A stretch of DNA of 64,000 nt, from positions 1-64,000 of the forward strand of contig JAZOLG010000051.1 of NCBI GenBank assembly GCA_045652765.1, in the 5' to 3' direction. The notes beneath the pieces were generated by a model. That model did not search any database, was not told where the DNA came from, and saw only the letters and a program-made list of their open reading frames with translations. This document shows, one piece after another, positions 17,547 to 24,527 of this stretch. The DNA is from UBA1231 sp045652765 (GTDB lineage: Bacteria > Bacillota_I > Bacilli_A > ML615J-28 > CAG-313). The stretch's first letter is position 1. Every line of letters begins with the position of its first letter. Both the position numbers and the translations under genes were made by a program.

Positions 17547-18065
17547 ATGAAAACAAATCAAGTAGAAAATAAAGTAACTAAATTGACATATTTTTATGTA
17601 TTTAGTTTTGTTGCTATTTTTGTAGCATTAGTTTTATTTTTAGCATTATATTTTATTAAACCTTTTGCTTATAAGAAAATTGAAGATTTACCACAAATTG
17701 AAGCATCTGAAGTTGCTACTAAACATATCAATGAAGCTGGTACTCAAACATCTTATTATGTATTAATTTACAATAAAAACAATCCTGTAAATGAATTAAT
17801 TGAAGAAACTGTTTTAGAATATGCAAATCTAGTACGTAAACAAGATAAAGATGGTAAATTAGCTAAAATTTATTTATTAGAATATACTGCCGAAAATGAA
17901 ACACTTATTAAAGCATTAGACTCAAAAATTGTTAATATAGATACATGCCCAGTTTTAGTAAAAATTTCTAATCAAAAAGTTGCTAGTGGTGGATTAGATT
18001 TGACAGTATCTGATATTAATGATTGTCTTGGTGATTTAATCTACGATAATACAAAAGAAAAATAA
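17547..18065 (+). CDS. Membrane-anchored thioredoxin-fold paralogue without CxxC
   Basis: This 172-residue protein has an N-terminal anchor helix (about 16-38) and an extracellular domain parallel to the preceding lipoprotein: strand YYVLIYNK, then NNPVNELIEE where the CxxC helix should start, and later TCPVLVKISNQKV at the cis-Pro position. The redox pair is replaced by N-P-V-N, so it is probably not a classic oxidoreductase. It may be a partner or scaffold of the first protein. Site AAGGAG. Confidence 0.72.
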   Translation: MKTNQVENKVTKLTYFYVFSFVAIFVALVLFLALYFIKPFAYKKIEDLPQIEASEVATKHINEAGTQTSYYVLIYNKNNPVNELIEETVLEYANLVRKQDKDGKLAKIYLLEYTAENETLIKALDSKIVNIDTCPVLVKISNQKVASGGLDLTVSDINDCLGDLIYDNTKEK

Positions 18066-18087
18066 ACCTGCAATGCAGGTTTTTTTA
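18064..18087. terminator. Terminator between the thioredoxin-fold pair and the DUF1540 gene
   Basis: AAACCTGC and GCAGGTTT form an 8 bp stem over three bases, followed by T on the plus strand. The plus-strand A-rich left flank could make it work on the minus strand too. Confidence 0.85.
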
Positions 18088-18429
18088 TTTATCGATACAC
18101 TCAAATGTTTTACACATAGATTCATGATGTGGTTTAGCACCTGGTCTATTGTGTGTTTCTTTTATTTCAATCTTATCAGCATGGCATTCAGAATCTTTTT
18201 GAAATACACAGTTTTCTACATCACAATAAACATTTGTCTCACGTTTTGGATATTCTTCTAAATCACCAATTTCGAAAAAAAAGTTAGAATGATTTTTTGG
18301 CACGTAACTTCGGCACAATGTTTCTGATTTTGAAAAAGAATGTGGTCCATCAACACTAATTGCTTTTCTTGAACACAGTGATCCACAATTATAATGACAT
18401 TTAGTTACATCACAATTTAGTTTTGGCAT
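18085..18429 (-). CDS. Cys-rich protein with two DUF1540 domains
   Basis: The 114-residue protein contains two copies of the DUF1540 pattern: LNCDVTKCHYNCGSLCSRKAISV with a later CRSY, and CDVENCVFQKDSECHADKIEI with a later CKTF. The evenly spaced cysteines suggest metal binding. Function unknown. The start is ATG at 18429, behind AGGAGGAATTA; a longer frame extends upstream but has no ribosome site. Confidence 0.85.
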   Translation of the reverse strand: MPKLNCDVTKCHYNCGSLCSRKAISVDGPHSFSKSETLCRSYVPKNHSNFFFEIGDLEEYPKRETNVYCDVENCVFQKDSECHADKIEIKETHNRPGAKPHHESMCKTFECIDK

Positions 18430-18457
18430 ATTAATTCCTCCTATATTTGCTATTTTT

Positions 18458-18487
18458 ATTATATCCAATATTTGCAAGCTTATACAA
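18458..18487 (-). promoter_or_regulatory. Promoter of the DUF1540 gene
   Basis: On the minus strand TTGTAT, 18 bp, then TATAAT. It points away from the tRNA promoter. Confidence 0.6.
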
Positions 18488-18506
18488 AAATAAAAAACTA
18501 TATTAG

Positions 18507-18535
18507 TTGACAATTTAATAAAAATAGTGTAGAAT
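18507..18535 (+). promoter_or_regulatory. Promoter of the tRNA-Ser/tRNA-Glu unit
   Basis: Consensus TTGACA (18507-18512), 17 bp, TAGAAT (18530-18535). The tRNA begins 11 nt after the -10. Confidence 0.85.
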
Positions 18536-18546
18536 AATAAGGCAAT

Positions 18547-18637
18547 GGAGTAGTACTCAAGAGGCTGAAGAGGTGCCCCTGCTAAGGGTATAGGTCGGGA
18601 AACTGGCGCAAGGGTTCAAATCCCTTCTACTCCGCCA
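18547..18637 (+). tRNA. tRNA-Ser (GCU)
   Basis: Acceptor GGAGTAG pairs with CTACTCC, discriminator G, encoded CCA. The anticodon loop CTGCTAA gives GCU, reading AGC/AGU. A long variable arm, typical of serine tRNAs, lies between anticodon stem and T arm (GGGTTCAAATCCC). Length 91 nt. Confidence 0.95.
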
Positions 18638-18640
18638 ATT

Positions 18641-18717
18641 GGTCCGTTGGAGAAGCGGCTTAACTCACATGCCTTTCACGCATGCATTCACGGGTTCGAA
18701 TCCCGTACGGATCACCA
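18641..18717 (+). tRNA. tRNA-Glu (UUC)
   Basis: Acceptor GGTCCGT pairs with ACGGATC (one G-U), discriminator A, encoded CCA. The anticodon loop CTTTCAC gives UUC. T arm CGGGTTCGAATCCCG. It lies 3 nt after tRNA-Ser and is surely co-transcribed. Confidence 0.95.
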
Positions 18718-18732
18718 TTTTATGAAATCTGT

Positions 18733-18761
18733 AAGTCTTCTGATTGAAGGCTTATTTTTTT
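18733..18761 (+). terminator. Terminator of the tRNA unit
   Basis: AAGTCTTC and GAAGGCTT pair with one G-U over TGATT, followed by A and seven T. Confidence 0.8.
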
Positions 18762-18767
18762 AATTAT

Positions 18768-18810
18768 ATAGGCTATTTTGCTTGAAATATAGTGAAATAG
18801 TCTATTTTTT
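18768..18810 (+). terminator. Second hairpin terminator after the tRNA unit
   Basis: ATAGGCTATTT (18768-18778) and AAATAGTCTAT (18795-18805) form 11 bp, then TTTTT. The matching hairpin in copy 2 (20311-20344) has different arms that still pair, which supports selection for the structure. Confidence 0.7.
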
Positions 18811-18972
18811 ATACATTTATGAAATATTTAGATTTAAAGACTAATAGTTGTATTTACAACTATTGGAGACTGACCACGGACTCGAACCATTAACTTACGG
18901 GATTCAAATTTTAGGTTCTGATGGGACTCGAACCTAAAAGAGATAATGGTGGAAATTAAATTAGCTTTAGTG

Positions 18973-18978
18973 TATAAT
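18973..18978 (+). promoter_or_regulatory. -10 of the acetyltransferase promoter
   Basis: TATAAT, with TG at 18971-18972 immediately before it, inside the repeat; no good -35. Copy 2 carries its own version at the equivalent place. Confidence 0.55.
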
Positions 18979-19015
18979 ATAAGTGAAAGATAAATTAGAA
19001 TTTGTTGGTGAGATA

Positions 19016-19465
19016 ATGAACGAATTAACATATAAGAGAATTGTGAGTCAAGAAGATAAAGACATTTTTTTGATTAATGAAATTCATTCAAAACCTGAAA
19101 TAAAAAAATATATTAGTATTGGAGATAATTATTTTAATTATGTGACTACCACTGAAAATGTATTTTTTTACAAAGTTTATAAAGAACGAAATTTAGTTGG
19201 AACAATTCATCTCGAAAAAAATGATAATATAATATATATGGATATTTTAATTTTTCCTGAATTTCAAAAGTATGGTTTAGGTACTAAAGTTATTAATGAT
19301 ATTAAGAATGATATCTTCAATCTTAGTTTTAAAAAAATTGAAGTTTCTATTGATGAGAATAATATCCCTTCATTAAGACTTTTTGAAAAAATGGGTTTTA
19401 AATTTGTGTCACAAGAAGATGAATTGAAAAACTATGAGTATTTGAAAACAATAAGGAACAAGTAA
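19016..19465 (+). CDS. GNAT family N-acetyltransferase
   Basis: This 149-residue protein is a single GNAT domain. The acetyl-CoA binding segment FPEFQKYGLG matches the Q/RxxGxG/A motif A, followed by the usual NIPSLRLFEKMGF C-terminal signature. The substrate is unknown. I start it at ATG 19016 behind GGTGAG; an in-frame GTG at 18983 lies too close to the -10 to be used. It is the first gene of a small accessory block between two copies of a non-coding repeat. Confidence 0.88.
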   Translation: MNELTYKRIVSQEDKDIFLINEIHSKPEIKKYISIGDNYFNYVTTTENVFFYKVYKERNLVGTIHLEKNDNIIYMDILIFPEFQKYGLGTKVINDIKNDIFNLSFKKIEVSIDENNIPSLRLFEKMGFKFVSQEDELKNYEYLKTIRNK

Positions 19466-19507
19466 AGAAAAAATAAGGAACAAATAAGGAACGAAATTAT
19501 TGACTTT

Positions 19508-19533
19508 TGTTCCATATTTGGAGCAATTTTTTT
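19508..19533 (+). terminator. Possible terminator after the acetyltransferase gene
   Basis: TGTTCC and GGAGCA form a short 6 bp stem followed by A and T7. The left arm can also pair with GGAACGAAA at 19488-19496, a competing hairpin. Bases 19466-19600 otherwise hold only repeated ATAAGGAAC words. Confidence 0.5.
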
Positions 19534-19599
19534 ATTTTCTATGGATATTTTAGTTTTTATTCAATTAAAGGGATTTGAATTCTTTTTTATTTAAAATAG

Positions 19600-19628
19600 T
19601 TGATAATTTAATTTAGGTATGATAAAAT
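19600..19628 (+). promoter_or_regulatory. Promoter of the toxin-antitoxin pair
   Basis: TTGATA (19600-19605), 17 bp, TGA, TAAAAT (19623-19628). Between it and the start lies GGAATTTCC (19643-19651), a small palindrome that could be the autoregulatory operator. Confidence 0.75.
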
Positions 19629-19666
19629 ATAGTAGGAAAGTAGGAATTTCCAACAAGGAGGATATT

Positions 19667-19933
19667 ATGATTATTGAATTAAGAAAGAAATCACAAATCA
19701 CGTTGCCAAAGGAAATTGTAAAAAATTTAAATTTACAAGAAGGAGATAAATTTGAAGTATCAATTGAAAATGGTAGTATTAAACTTGAACCTGTCGCTGT
19801 ATACCCTAAAGAATATATATTAAAATTAGCAGAAGAAATCCAAGTATTGAGGGAGGATGTAAAATTCGAATATAATACATTTAACAATGTAGATGATTTG
19901 TTAAAGAGCCTTAAAGATGATAGTAAGGAGTAG
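19667..19933 (+). CDS. AbrB/MazE-like antitoxin
   Basis: This 88-residue protein starts with the swapped-hairpin DNA-binding pattern of the AbrB/MazE family (LRKKSQITLPKEIVKNLNL then EGDKFEV), followed by an acidic C-terminal helix likely to bind the toxin. I start it at ATG 19667 behind AAGGAGG. It lies 3 nt upstream of a RelE-like toxin, the usual antitoxin-first order, and probably represses its own promoter. Confidence 0.88.
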   Translation: MIIELRKKSQITLPKEIVKNLNLQEGDKFEVSIENGSIKLEPVAVYPKEYILKLAEEIQVLREDVKFEYNTFNNVDDLLKSLKDDSKE

Positions 19934-19936
19934 CTT

Positions 19937-20200
19937 ATGTATAAATTAGCATACACTGAAAGATTTAAAAAAGCTTTTAATGATCTTACTAATAATGAAC
20001 AAATTCAGTTTCAAAATAAAATGAAGCTGTTTGTGGAAAATATATTACATCCATCATTAAGAACAAAAAAGATAAAAGGCCAAAAAGATCTGTACGAAAG
20101 TAGTATAAATATGGATATAAGAATAATATGGTATTTCGAAAATGAAGAATTAATTATTTTAGTTGATATCGGCCACCATGATATACTTAAGAAATTTTAA
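19937..20200 (+). CDS. RelE/ParE family toxin
   Basis: This 87-residue basic protein matches the RelE/YafQ-like fold: an N-terminal strand and two helices (YTERFKKAFNDL), HPSLRTKKIKG, then strands DIRIIWYFE and LIILVDIGHHD. Such toxins cleave mRNA on the ribosome, or inhibit gyrase in the ParE branch; I cannot separate these with confidence. It follows the antitoxin by 3 nt with AAGGAG at the end of that gene. Confidence 0.88.
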   Translation: MYKLAYTERFKKAFNDLTNNEQIQFQNKMKLFVENILHPSLRTKKIKGQKDLYESSINMDIRIIWYFENEELIILVDIGHHDILKKF

Positions 20201-20257
20201 AAAAGACTTATCGTCCCATACACCTTTTAAAAAGATAGATATCGTAGCAGTTAGGCA

Positions 20258-20527
20258 TTTTTTGAAATCTATAGGTCTTCTTAAAAAGAGGATTTATTTT
20301 TTATTTTTGTAGGGTATTTTAGCCTATCATGGTTAGAATACCTTATTTTTTATACATTTATGAAACATTTAGATTTAAACACAATAGTTGAATATAACTA
20401 TTGGAGACTGAGCATCGATTCGAACCATTAACGTACGGGACTTGAACCTATAGGAGATAATGTTGGAGAAAAAATTGGTATTGTGGTATAATAGTTGTAA
20501 CATAAATAAGAATTTGTAGGAGTATAT
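20258..20527 (+). repeat. Diverged non-coding repeat, copy 2
   Basis: This 327-base gap between the toxin and the methyltransferase gene is mainly a second copy of the repeat at 18718-19015. Best matched are TTTTTTATACATTTATGAAA with an ATTTAGATTTAAA tail, and ACTATTGGAGACTGA with CGAACCATTAAC. Two hairpins with T tracts (20273-20302, 20311-20351), an AATAGTT hairpin, two minus-strand T-arm-like motifs (20416-20426, 20437-20448) and a promoter are conserved. Bases 20201-20257 contain nothing I recognise. Confidence 0.8.
20463..20492 (+). promoter_or_regulatory. Promoter of the methyltransferase gene
   Basis: TTGGAG (20463-20468), 18 bp, TGG, TATAAT (20487-20492), at the end of repeat copy 2. 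Confidence 0.7.
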
Positions 20528-21313
20528 ATGAATCGCGTAAATAAAACACTATACATTCCCTTATACGGTAAGTCCTACGTAAGTAAAAAGGGATTGTTTC
20601 TTGAAGACAAAAAAGCTGAAGAAATATGGGATAAAGAAAGGTTTGAACTAAAGAAAAAATCTAAATCTAAATGGCTTGCCTATTATATGGGAATACGCTC
20701 TGCCGTGTTTGATGAATGGCTTAATCAAAAAATGATTGATTTACAAGATGCTGTAATTATACATATTGGTTGCGGAATGGATAGTCGCGTTTTAAGAATT
20801 GGAACAAGTAATCACAAGTGGTATGATGTTGATTTTGCTGAGGTTATTACAGAAAGAAGAAGATACTATTTTGAGTCTGAGTACTATCAAATGATTGCAG
20901 GTGATGCAAGAGATTTTGCATGGCTCACAAAGATTAAGGAAAACGAGTCTGCCATCATCGTTATGGAAGGTGTAAGTATGTACTTGACCGTAGAGGAAAT
21001 GCAAAAATTAGTAGATAGACTTTGTTCTCATTTCAAAAGTATTAACCTTTTAGTAGATTGCTATACTTCTTTAGCCGCTAGAATATCAAAGCATAGAAAT
21101 CCGATAAATGATGTGGGAGTAACTGATGTTTATGGATTAGACAATCCACAAGTCTATCAGAATGATAAACTTACTTTTATAAAAGAACATACAATGATAC
21201 CTAAAAAATATATTGATGAATTAAAAGGGTTTGAAAGGTTCGTTTTTGCAAAGCTTTATGCAGGAAGTTTCTCAAAAAAGTTGTATCGTTTATTTGAATA
21301 TGAAAAGAATTAA
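20528..21313 (+). CDS. SAM-dependent methyltransferase, leucine carboxyl methyltransferase (LCM) family
   Basis: A 261-residue class I methyltransferase. The pattern HIGCGMDSRVLR with the preceding AVIIH strand is the SAM site typical of the LCM/TcmP family, and VMEGVSMYL is its second hallmark. Bacterial members often O-methylate small molecules; the substrate here is unknown. Start ATG behind AGGAGTATAT. It precedes an HD hydrolase by 31 nt and may be co-transcribed. Confidence 0.85.
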   Translation: MNRVNKTLYIPLYGKSYVSKKGLFLEDKKAEEIWDKERFELKKKSKSKWLAYYMGIRSAVFDEWLNQKMIDLQDAVIIHIGCGMDSRVLRIGTSNHKWYDVDFAEVITERRRYYFESEYYQMIAGDARDFAWLTKIKENESAIIVMEGVSMYLTVEEMQKLVDRLCSHFKSINLLVDCYTSLAARISKHRNPINDVGVTDVYGLDNPQVYQNDKLTFIKEHTMIPKKYIDELKGFERFVFAKLYAGSFSKKLYRLFEYEKN

Positions 21314-21344
21314 AAGACAAAATCTAATTTAAAAAAGGTGAAGT

Positions 21345-21986
21345 ATGAATAAAGTAATAGAAAATGCAAAAGAATATGTATTTAAGTTCTTTCAAAATCA
21401 AGAAGGAAGTCATGATTATGATCATACAATGCGCGTATATAAGATGGCGAAATATATAGCATCTTTTGAAAATGCTAATATGGAAATTGTAATACTAGCT
21501 GCATTACTACATGATGTTGATGATTACAAAGTTTCACCAGAAACTTATCATAATATGACTAATGCGAAACAATTTTTATATGATAATAGTGTTGATGAAA
21601 ACACCGTACGATTAATTTGCGATATTATTAAAGATGTAGCATTTAAGGGAAAAGATACTAAAACTCCAAGTACTATTGAAGGCAAAATAGTGCAAGATGC
21701 CGATCGGTTAGATGCTCTTGGTGCAGTAGGTATCGCAAGAGCGTTTACTTATGGAGGTAATAAAAATAGAATATTATATGATAAAGATATTTTACCTAAT
21801 CTTGATATGAAAGAAGAAGAATATCGTAATCATGTTTCTACTACTATAAATCATTTTTATGAAAAGTTATTCAAATTAAAAGATCTCATGAATACTTTAA
21901 CTGCCAAAAAACTTGCGGAAAGTCGTGATAAATATATGAGAGAATATATTGATAGATTTAAAAAAGAGTGGGAAGGATTGATTTAA
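21345..21986 (+). CDS. HD domain phosphohydrolase
   Basis: The 213-residue protein carries the HD metal site in order: DYDHTMRVYKMA, LAALLHDVDD, and a later QDADRLDALGAVGIARAF. This layout matches the YpgQ/YedJ-type HD proteins, some of which hydrolyse nucleotides. Substrate unknown. The site AAAAAAGGTGAAGT precedes the ATG. Confidence 0.87.
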   Translation: MNKVIENAKEYVFKFFQNQEGSHDYDHTMRVYKMAKYIASFENANMEIVILAALLHDVDDYKVSPETYHNMTNAKQFLYDNSVDENTVRLICDIIKDVAFKGKDTKTPSTIEGKIVQDADRLDALGAVGIARAFTYGGNKNRILYDKDILPNLDMKEEEYRNHVSTTINHFYEKLFKLKDLMNTLTAKKLAESRDKYMREYIDRFKKEWEGLI

Positions 21987-22001
21987 CAAGTTTATTTATT
22001 T

Positions 22002-22030
22002 TTGACAAGTCGTTAATTTTATGATATAAT
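22002..22030 (+). promoter_or_regulatory. Promoter of the gltS-like gene
   Basis: Perfect TTGACA (22002-22007), 17 bp, TGA, perfect TATAAT (22025-22030). One of the best promoters in the window. Confidence 0.9.
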
Positions 22031-22105
22031 TTTGTTATTAATTTAATTAATTGCATGTAATATTCTGTTTTTCAATAGAAATTTAAGAAAAAGGAGATTC
22101 ACTTT

Positions 22106-23569
22106 ATGATGAATTTTATTAAAATTGGTATGATTTTAGCAAATGGAGATTGGGATTTTACTTTAGCTAATTATGGACCAGTTTGGTCATTTATGGTTCA
22201 ATTTGGCCTTTTATTAATTTTTTTAGTTTTGGGTAATGTTTTAAGAAGAACTATACCTTTATTTAGAAAATTATTAGTACCATCAGCTCTATTAGGTGGG
22301 GCGTTATTATTAATTACTAACTTTATATTTAAACAATTTGATCGTGGTTTTGTTGATAACAGATTAATGCAAGTAATTACTTATCATTGCTTAGCAATTG
22401 GATTTGCGGCTATGTCGCTTAAAACAGAAAAAAGCAAACACAAAACAAATAAAGCTCAGGTGTTAGAATATGGCGCTTTACAAGGTGGCACATATATGTT
22501 ACAAGCATTTATTGGGCTATTAATTACAATTGTATTATTTTTAATTACAAGATATGGTGATCAAATAGTGTCATATGTTTGTGGTGTTATTTTGCCGCTT
22601 GGATTTGGTCAAGGTCCAGGAAATGCTTTAACTTGGGATGTAAATTATACTAATATACCTGCTGCACAATTTGCCGGTAATGGGAGCTTCGGTTTATCAC
22701 TAGCTTCTATTGGTTTTGTTGTTGCATCTGTGTTTGGCGTTTTATATATTAACATTCATAAAAAACGTGGTACATTAAAAATCAGAGAAGCTAATCAATA
22801 TGCGCGTGAATTAGAAGAACTAGAAGCAAGTATCGTTGAAATTCCTGATAATGAATCAGTTGATAAATTTACAATCCAACTTGGTTTTGTTGCGATTGCG
22901 TATGCTTTATCATTTGGACTTATGTATTTGCTTGGTATTTTATCAGATTTTACTAATAGTATTGCTTGGGGATTTAACTTCTTGTGGGCATCACTTGCTG
23001 CTATGTTAATTAAGTTTGTTGTAAAACATTTACGTAAACGTAATATTATGCACCGACAATATATTAATAATTATCAAATGGATCGTATATCAGGATTCTC
23101 ATTTGATTTAATGATTGTTGCAGGTGTTGCGGCAATTGAAATTAATGATATTAAAAACTATATTATTCCGATTATATTATTAACTATTGCTGGTATGATC
23201 GTAACATTAATATACATTCGTAAAGTAGCCAAAGAATGTTTTAAAGGATTTGAACATGAATTTTTCCTAATGAGTTTTGGTACGTTAACAGGTACTGCAT
23301 CAAATGGTATGATTCTTATGAAGGAAGCTGATCCAGAATTAAAAACTCCTACTTCAAGTTTATATATTCTTTCAAACTTCCCAGCTATGGTAATGATTGC
23401 ACCATTACTATTCTTACTAGGCTTTGCTGGCAAATCGTTCCAAAATGCTATAATCGCATGTGGTATATTCTTTGTATTATGGATTGCGTACAGTATCTTC
23501 TTATTTAGAAGAAGAATTTTCAAGAAACGTTACAAAGATAAACCAGTAATTGAATGGAAAGAAGAATAA
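22106..23569 (+). CDS. Sodium/glutamate symporter family protein (GltS-like)
   Basis: This is a 487-residue polytopic membrane protein with about 11-12 helices and a hydrophilic loop near 215-250. Two motifs are diagnostic of the GltS/ESS family: GFGQGPGNA and GTLTGTASNGMILMKEADPE, which form the two re-entrant halves. It probably imports glutamate with sodium, fitting a strong unregulated-looking promoter; substrate specificity is inferred. The length is above the 400-residue E. coli GltS. Start ATG 22106 follows AAAGGAGAT. Confidence 0.88.
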   Translation: MMNFIKIGMILANGDWDFTLANYGPVWSFMVQFGLLLIFLVLGNVLRRTIPLFRKLLVPSALLGGALLLITNFIFKQFDRGFVDNRLMQVITYHCLAIGFAAMSLKTEKSKHKTNKAQVLEYGALQGGTYMLQAFIGLLITIVLFLITRYGDQIVSYVCGVILPLGFGQGPGNALTWDVNYTNIPAAQFAGNGSFGLSLASIGFVVASVFGVLYINIHKKRGTLKIREANQYARELEELEASIVEIPDNESVDKFTIQLGFVAIAYALSFGLMYLLGILSDFTNSIAWGFNFLWASLAAMLIKFVVKHLRKRNIMHRQYINNYQMDRISGFSFDLMIVAGVAAIEINDIKNYIIPIILLTIAGMIVTLIYIRKVAKECFKGFEHEFFLMSFGTLTGTASNGMILMKEADPELKTPTSSLYILSNFPAMVMIAPLLFLLGFAGKSFQNAIIACGIFFVLWIAYSIFLFRRRIFKKRYKDKPVIEWKEE

Positions 23570-23605
23570 AAAAACTTCTTATGGGTAACCATAAGAAGTT
23601 TTTAT
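23569..23605. terminator. Bidirectional terminator between gltS-like and purC
   Basis: AAAAACTTCTTATGG and CCATAAGAAGTTTTT form a perfect 15 bp stem over GTAA, with A and T runs on either side. It serves both convergent genes. Confidence 0.92.
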
Positions 23606-23606
23606 T

Positions 23607-24290
23607 TTATCGATTTAAAATTAATGATGTTAATTTTACTGGATCAACAATTTGGCCATCTTTGTAAACACGCATATTACCTGAGGCGATTTCATCAATT
23701 AAGATTACTTCACCATTATTGTATCCAAATTCAAATTTAATATCCCATAAGTCTAAACCAATAGATTTTAAATCATCAGCAATTAGTTTAGTAATTTTTA
23801 AAGTTTGTTCTTTCATACTATCAAATAATTCAGCGCTCATGACATTTAATGCAACTAAACCTTCTTTAGTAACAAGAGGATCGCCTTTTTCATCATTTTT
23901 AAATGTACATTCAACGTATCCACCATCAAGTACTGTTCCATTTTCAATATATTCTCCATAACGACGGATGAAACTTCCAGTTGCAACTAGACGACAAATT
24001 ACTTCAAGACCGTGACCAAATACTTTACCAGGTAAAACCTCCATTGAAGCTTCGTCGATATTAGCATTGACATAGTGTGTTTTGATGCCAGATTGTTTTA
24101 ATAGTTCAAAATAATAGATTGAAGTTTTTAAATTTTCTTTTCCAATTCCTTCAATTGTTAGTCCTACAGTGTTTTCTCCCGGATCGAATACACCATCTTT
24201 GCCAGTACAATCATCTTTAAATTTTAATAAAACATTACCATTTTCTAATTCATAAACATCTTTTGTTTTTCCAGTATATAATTTTTTCAT
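23607..24290 (-). CDS. purC: SAICAR synthetase PurC
   Basis: PurC joins aspartate to CAIR with ATP, making SAICAR in purine synthesis. The 227-residue product has the family's start (LYTGKTKDVYEL), EVICRLVATGSFIRRYG and the DEIASGNMR segment. It lies alone on the minus strand, head to head with the rest of the purine genes. The nearest Shine-Dalgarno (AAGGAGAC) is about 14 nt from the ATG, longer than usual, and no riboswitch is seen in its leader, so its control differs from the main operon. Confidence 0.95.
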   Translation of the reverse strand: MKKLYTGKTKDVYELENGNVLLKFKDDCTGKDGVFDPGENTVGLTIEGIGKENLKTSIYYFELLKQSGIKTHYVNANIDEASMEVLPGKVFGHGLEVICRLVATGSFIRRYGEYIENGTVLDGGYVECTFKNDEKGDPLVTKEGLVALNVMSAELFDSMKEQTLKITKLIADDLKSIGLDLWDIKFEFGYNNGEVILIDEIASGNMRVYKDGQIVDPVKLTSLILNR

Positions 24291-24328
24291 TAGCTTTAGT
24301 CTGTCTCCTTTAGCATAAAGTACGATTT

Positions 24329-24334
24329 ATTCTA
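24329..24334 (-). promoter_or_regulatory. -10 of the purC promoter
   Basis: On the minus strand TGC then TAGAAT, an extended -10; no convincing -35. The leader before purC is about 30 nt. Confidence 0.5.
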
Positions 24335-24362
24335 GCATAATGCGAAAATTTATTCACTAAAT

Positions 24363-24391
24363 TTGCAAATTTATTTTTTTAATGATATAAT
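24363..24391 (+). promoter_or_regulatory. Promoter of the purine operon
   Basis: TTGCAA (24363-24368), 17 bp, TGA, TATAAT (24386-24391). Transcription should begin near 24398, just before the riboswitch. Confidence 0.82.
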
Positions 24392-24399
24392 AATGTTAG

Positions 24400-24466
24400 T
24401 TATACAACTGACGGAAGTGGAGAATACCACATGGGAGTATAATGTATCGAAGTCGACCGTCTGGGC
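24400..24466 (+). ncRNA. ZTP riboswitch (pfl motif)
   Basis: The leader shows the pfl pattern in order: ACTGACGG, a GTGG/CCAC hairpin, ATGGGAGT, and CCGTCTGGGC, where ACGG pairs with CCGT. The known aptamer consensus is ACUGGCG, hairpin, GGGGAGC and CCGCCUGGGC. ZTP riboswitches bind ZTP or AICAR monophosphate, which builds up when 10-formyl-tetrahydrofolate is short, and switch genes on. That fits an operon holding the two formyl-folate users (purN, purH) and the formyl-folate maker (fhs). Confidence 0.9.
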
Positions 24467-24502
24467 ATATTATCTTTAATAGGGGATAGTATGCCTTTTT
24501 TT
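24464..24502 (+). terminator. Riboswitch-controlled terminator
   Basis: GGCATATTATC (24464-24474) pairs with GATAGTATGCC (24485-24495), one G-U, followed by T7. The left arm includes the last three bases of the conserved CTGGGC of the aptamer, so ligand binding should block the terminator. Confidence 0.88.
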
Positions 24503-24527
24503 GATTTTTTACAATATGGAGGTAATT

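Larger units (their letters stand above)
18718..19015 (+). repeat. Diverged non-coding repeat, copy 1
   Basis: The stretch from the end of tRNA-Glu to the next gene's start recurs in diverged form at 20258-20527. In order it holds the tRNA terminator hairpin, a second hairpin plus T tract (18768-18810), an AATAGTTGTA hairpin (18843-18864), two tRNA T-arm-like motifs on the minus strand (18878-18888 and 18923-18934), and a TATAAT promoter. Copy 1 carries about 24 bp more than copy 2, including the inverted repeat TTTTAGGTTC/GAACCTAAAA (18909-18939). Confidence 0.8.

Noticed and set aside
18073..18261. Plus-strand open frame over the DUF1540 gene
   Set aside because: The minus strand encodes a clear DUF1540 protein with a consensus ribosome site; the plus frame begins in a terminator.
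18866..18940. A minus-strand tRNA gene
   Set aside because: Only T-loop-like words are present. No D arm, anticodon stem or paired acceptor can be built.
18834..19031. 65-codon minus-strand open frame
   Set aside because: It lies wholly in the non-coding repeat and reads through T-arm-like words. It has no ribosome site and no protein-like pattern.
18718..20527. An insertion sequence or integrative element
   Set aside because: No transposase, integrase or terminal inverted repeats with target duplication are present; only diverged repeats of non-coding sequence.
24400..24502. Guanine or adenine riboswitch before purE
   Set aside because: The purine aptamer core is absent, whereas all pfl/ZTP blocks are present in order.
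24501..24527. Longer PurE start at TTG 24501
   Set aside because: It begins in the T tract of the riboswitch terminator and includes the ribosome site; ATG 24528 matches PurE.
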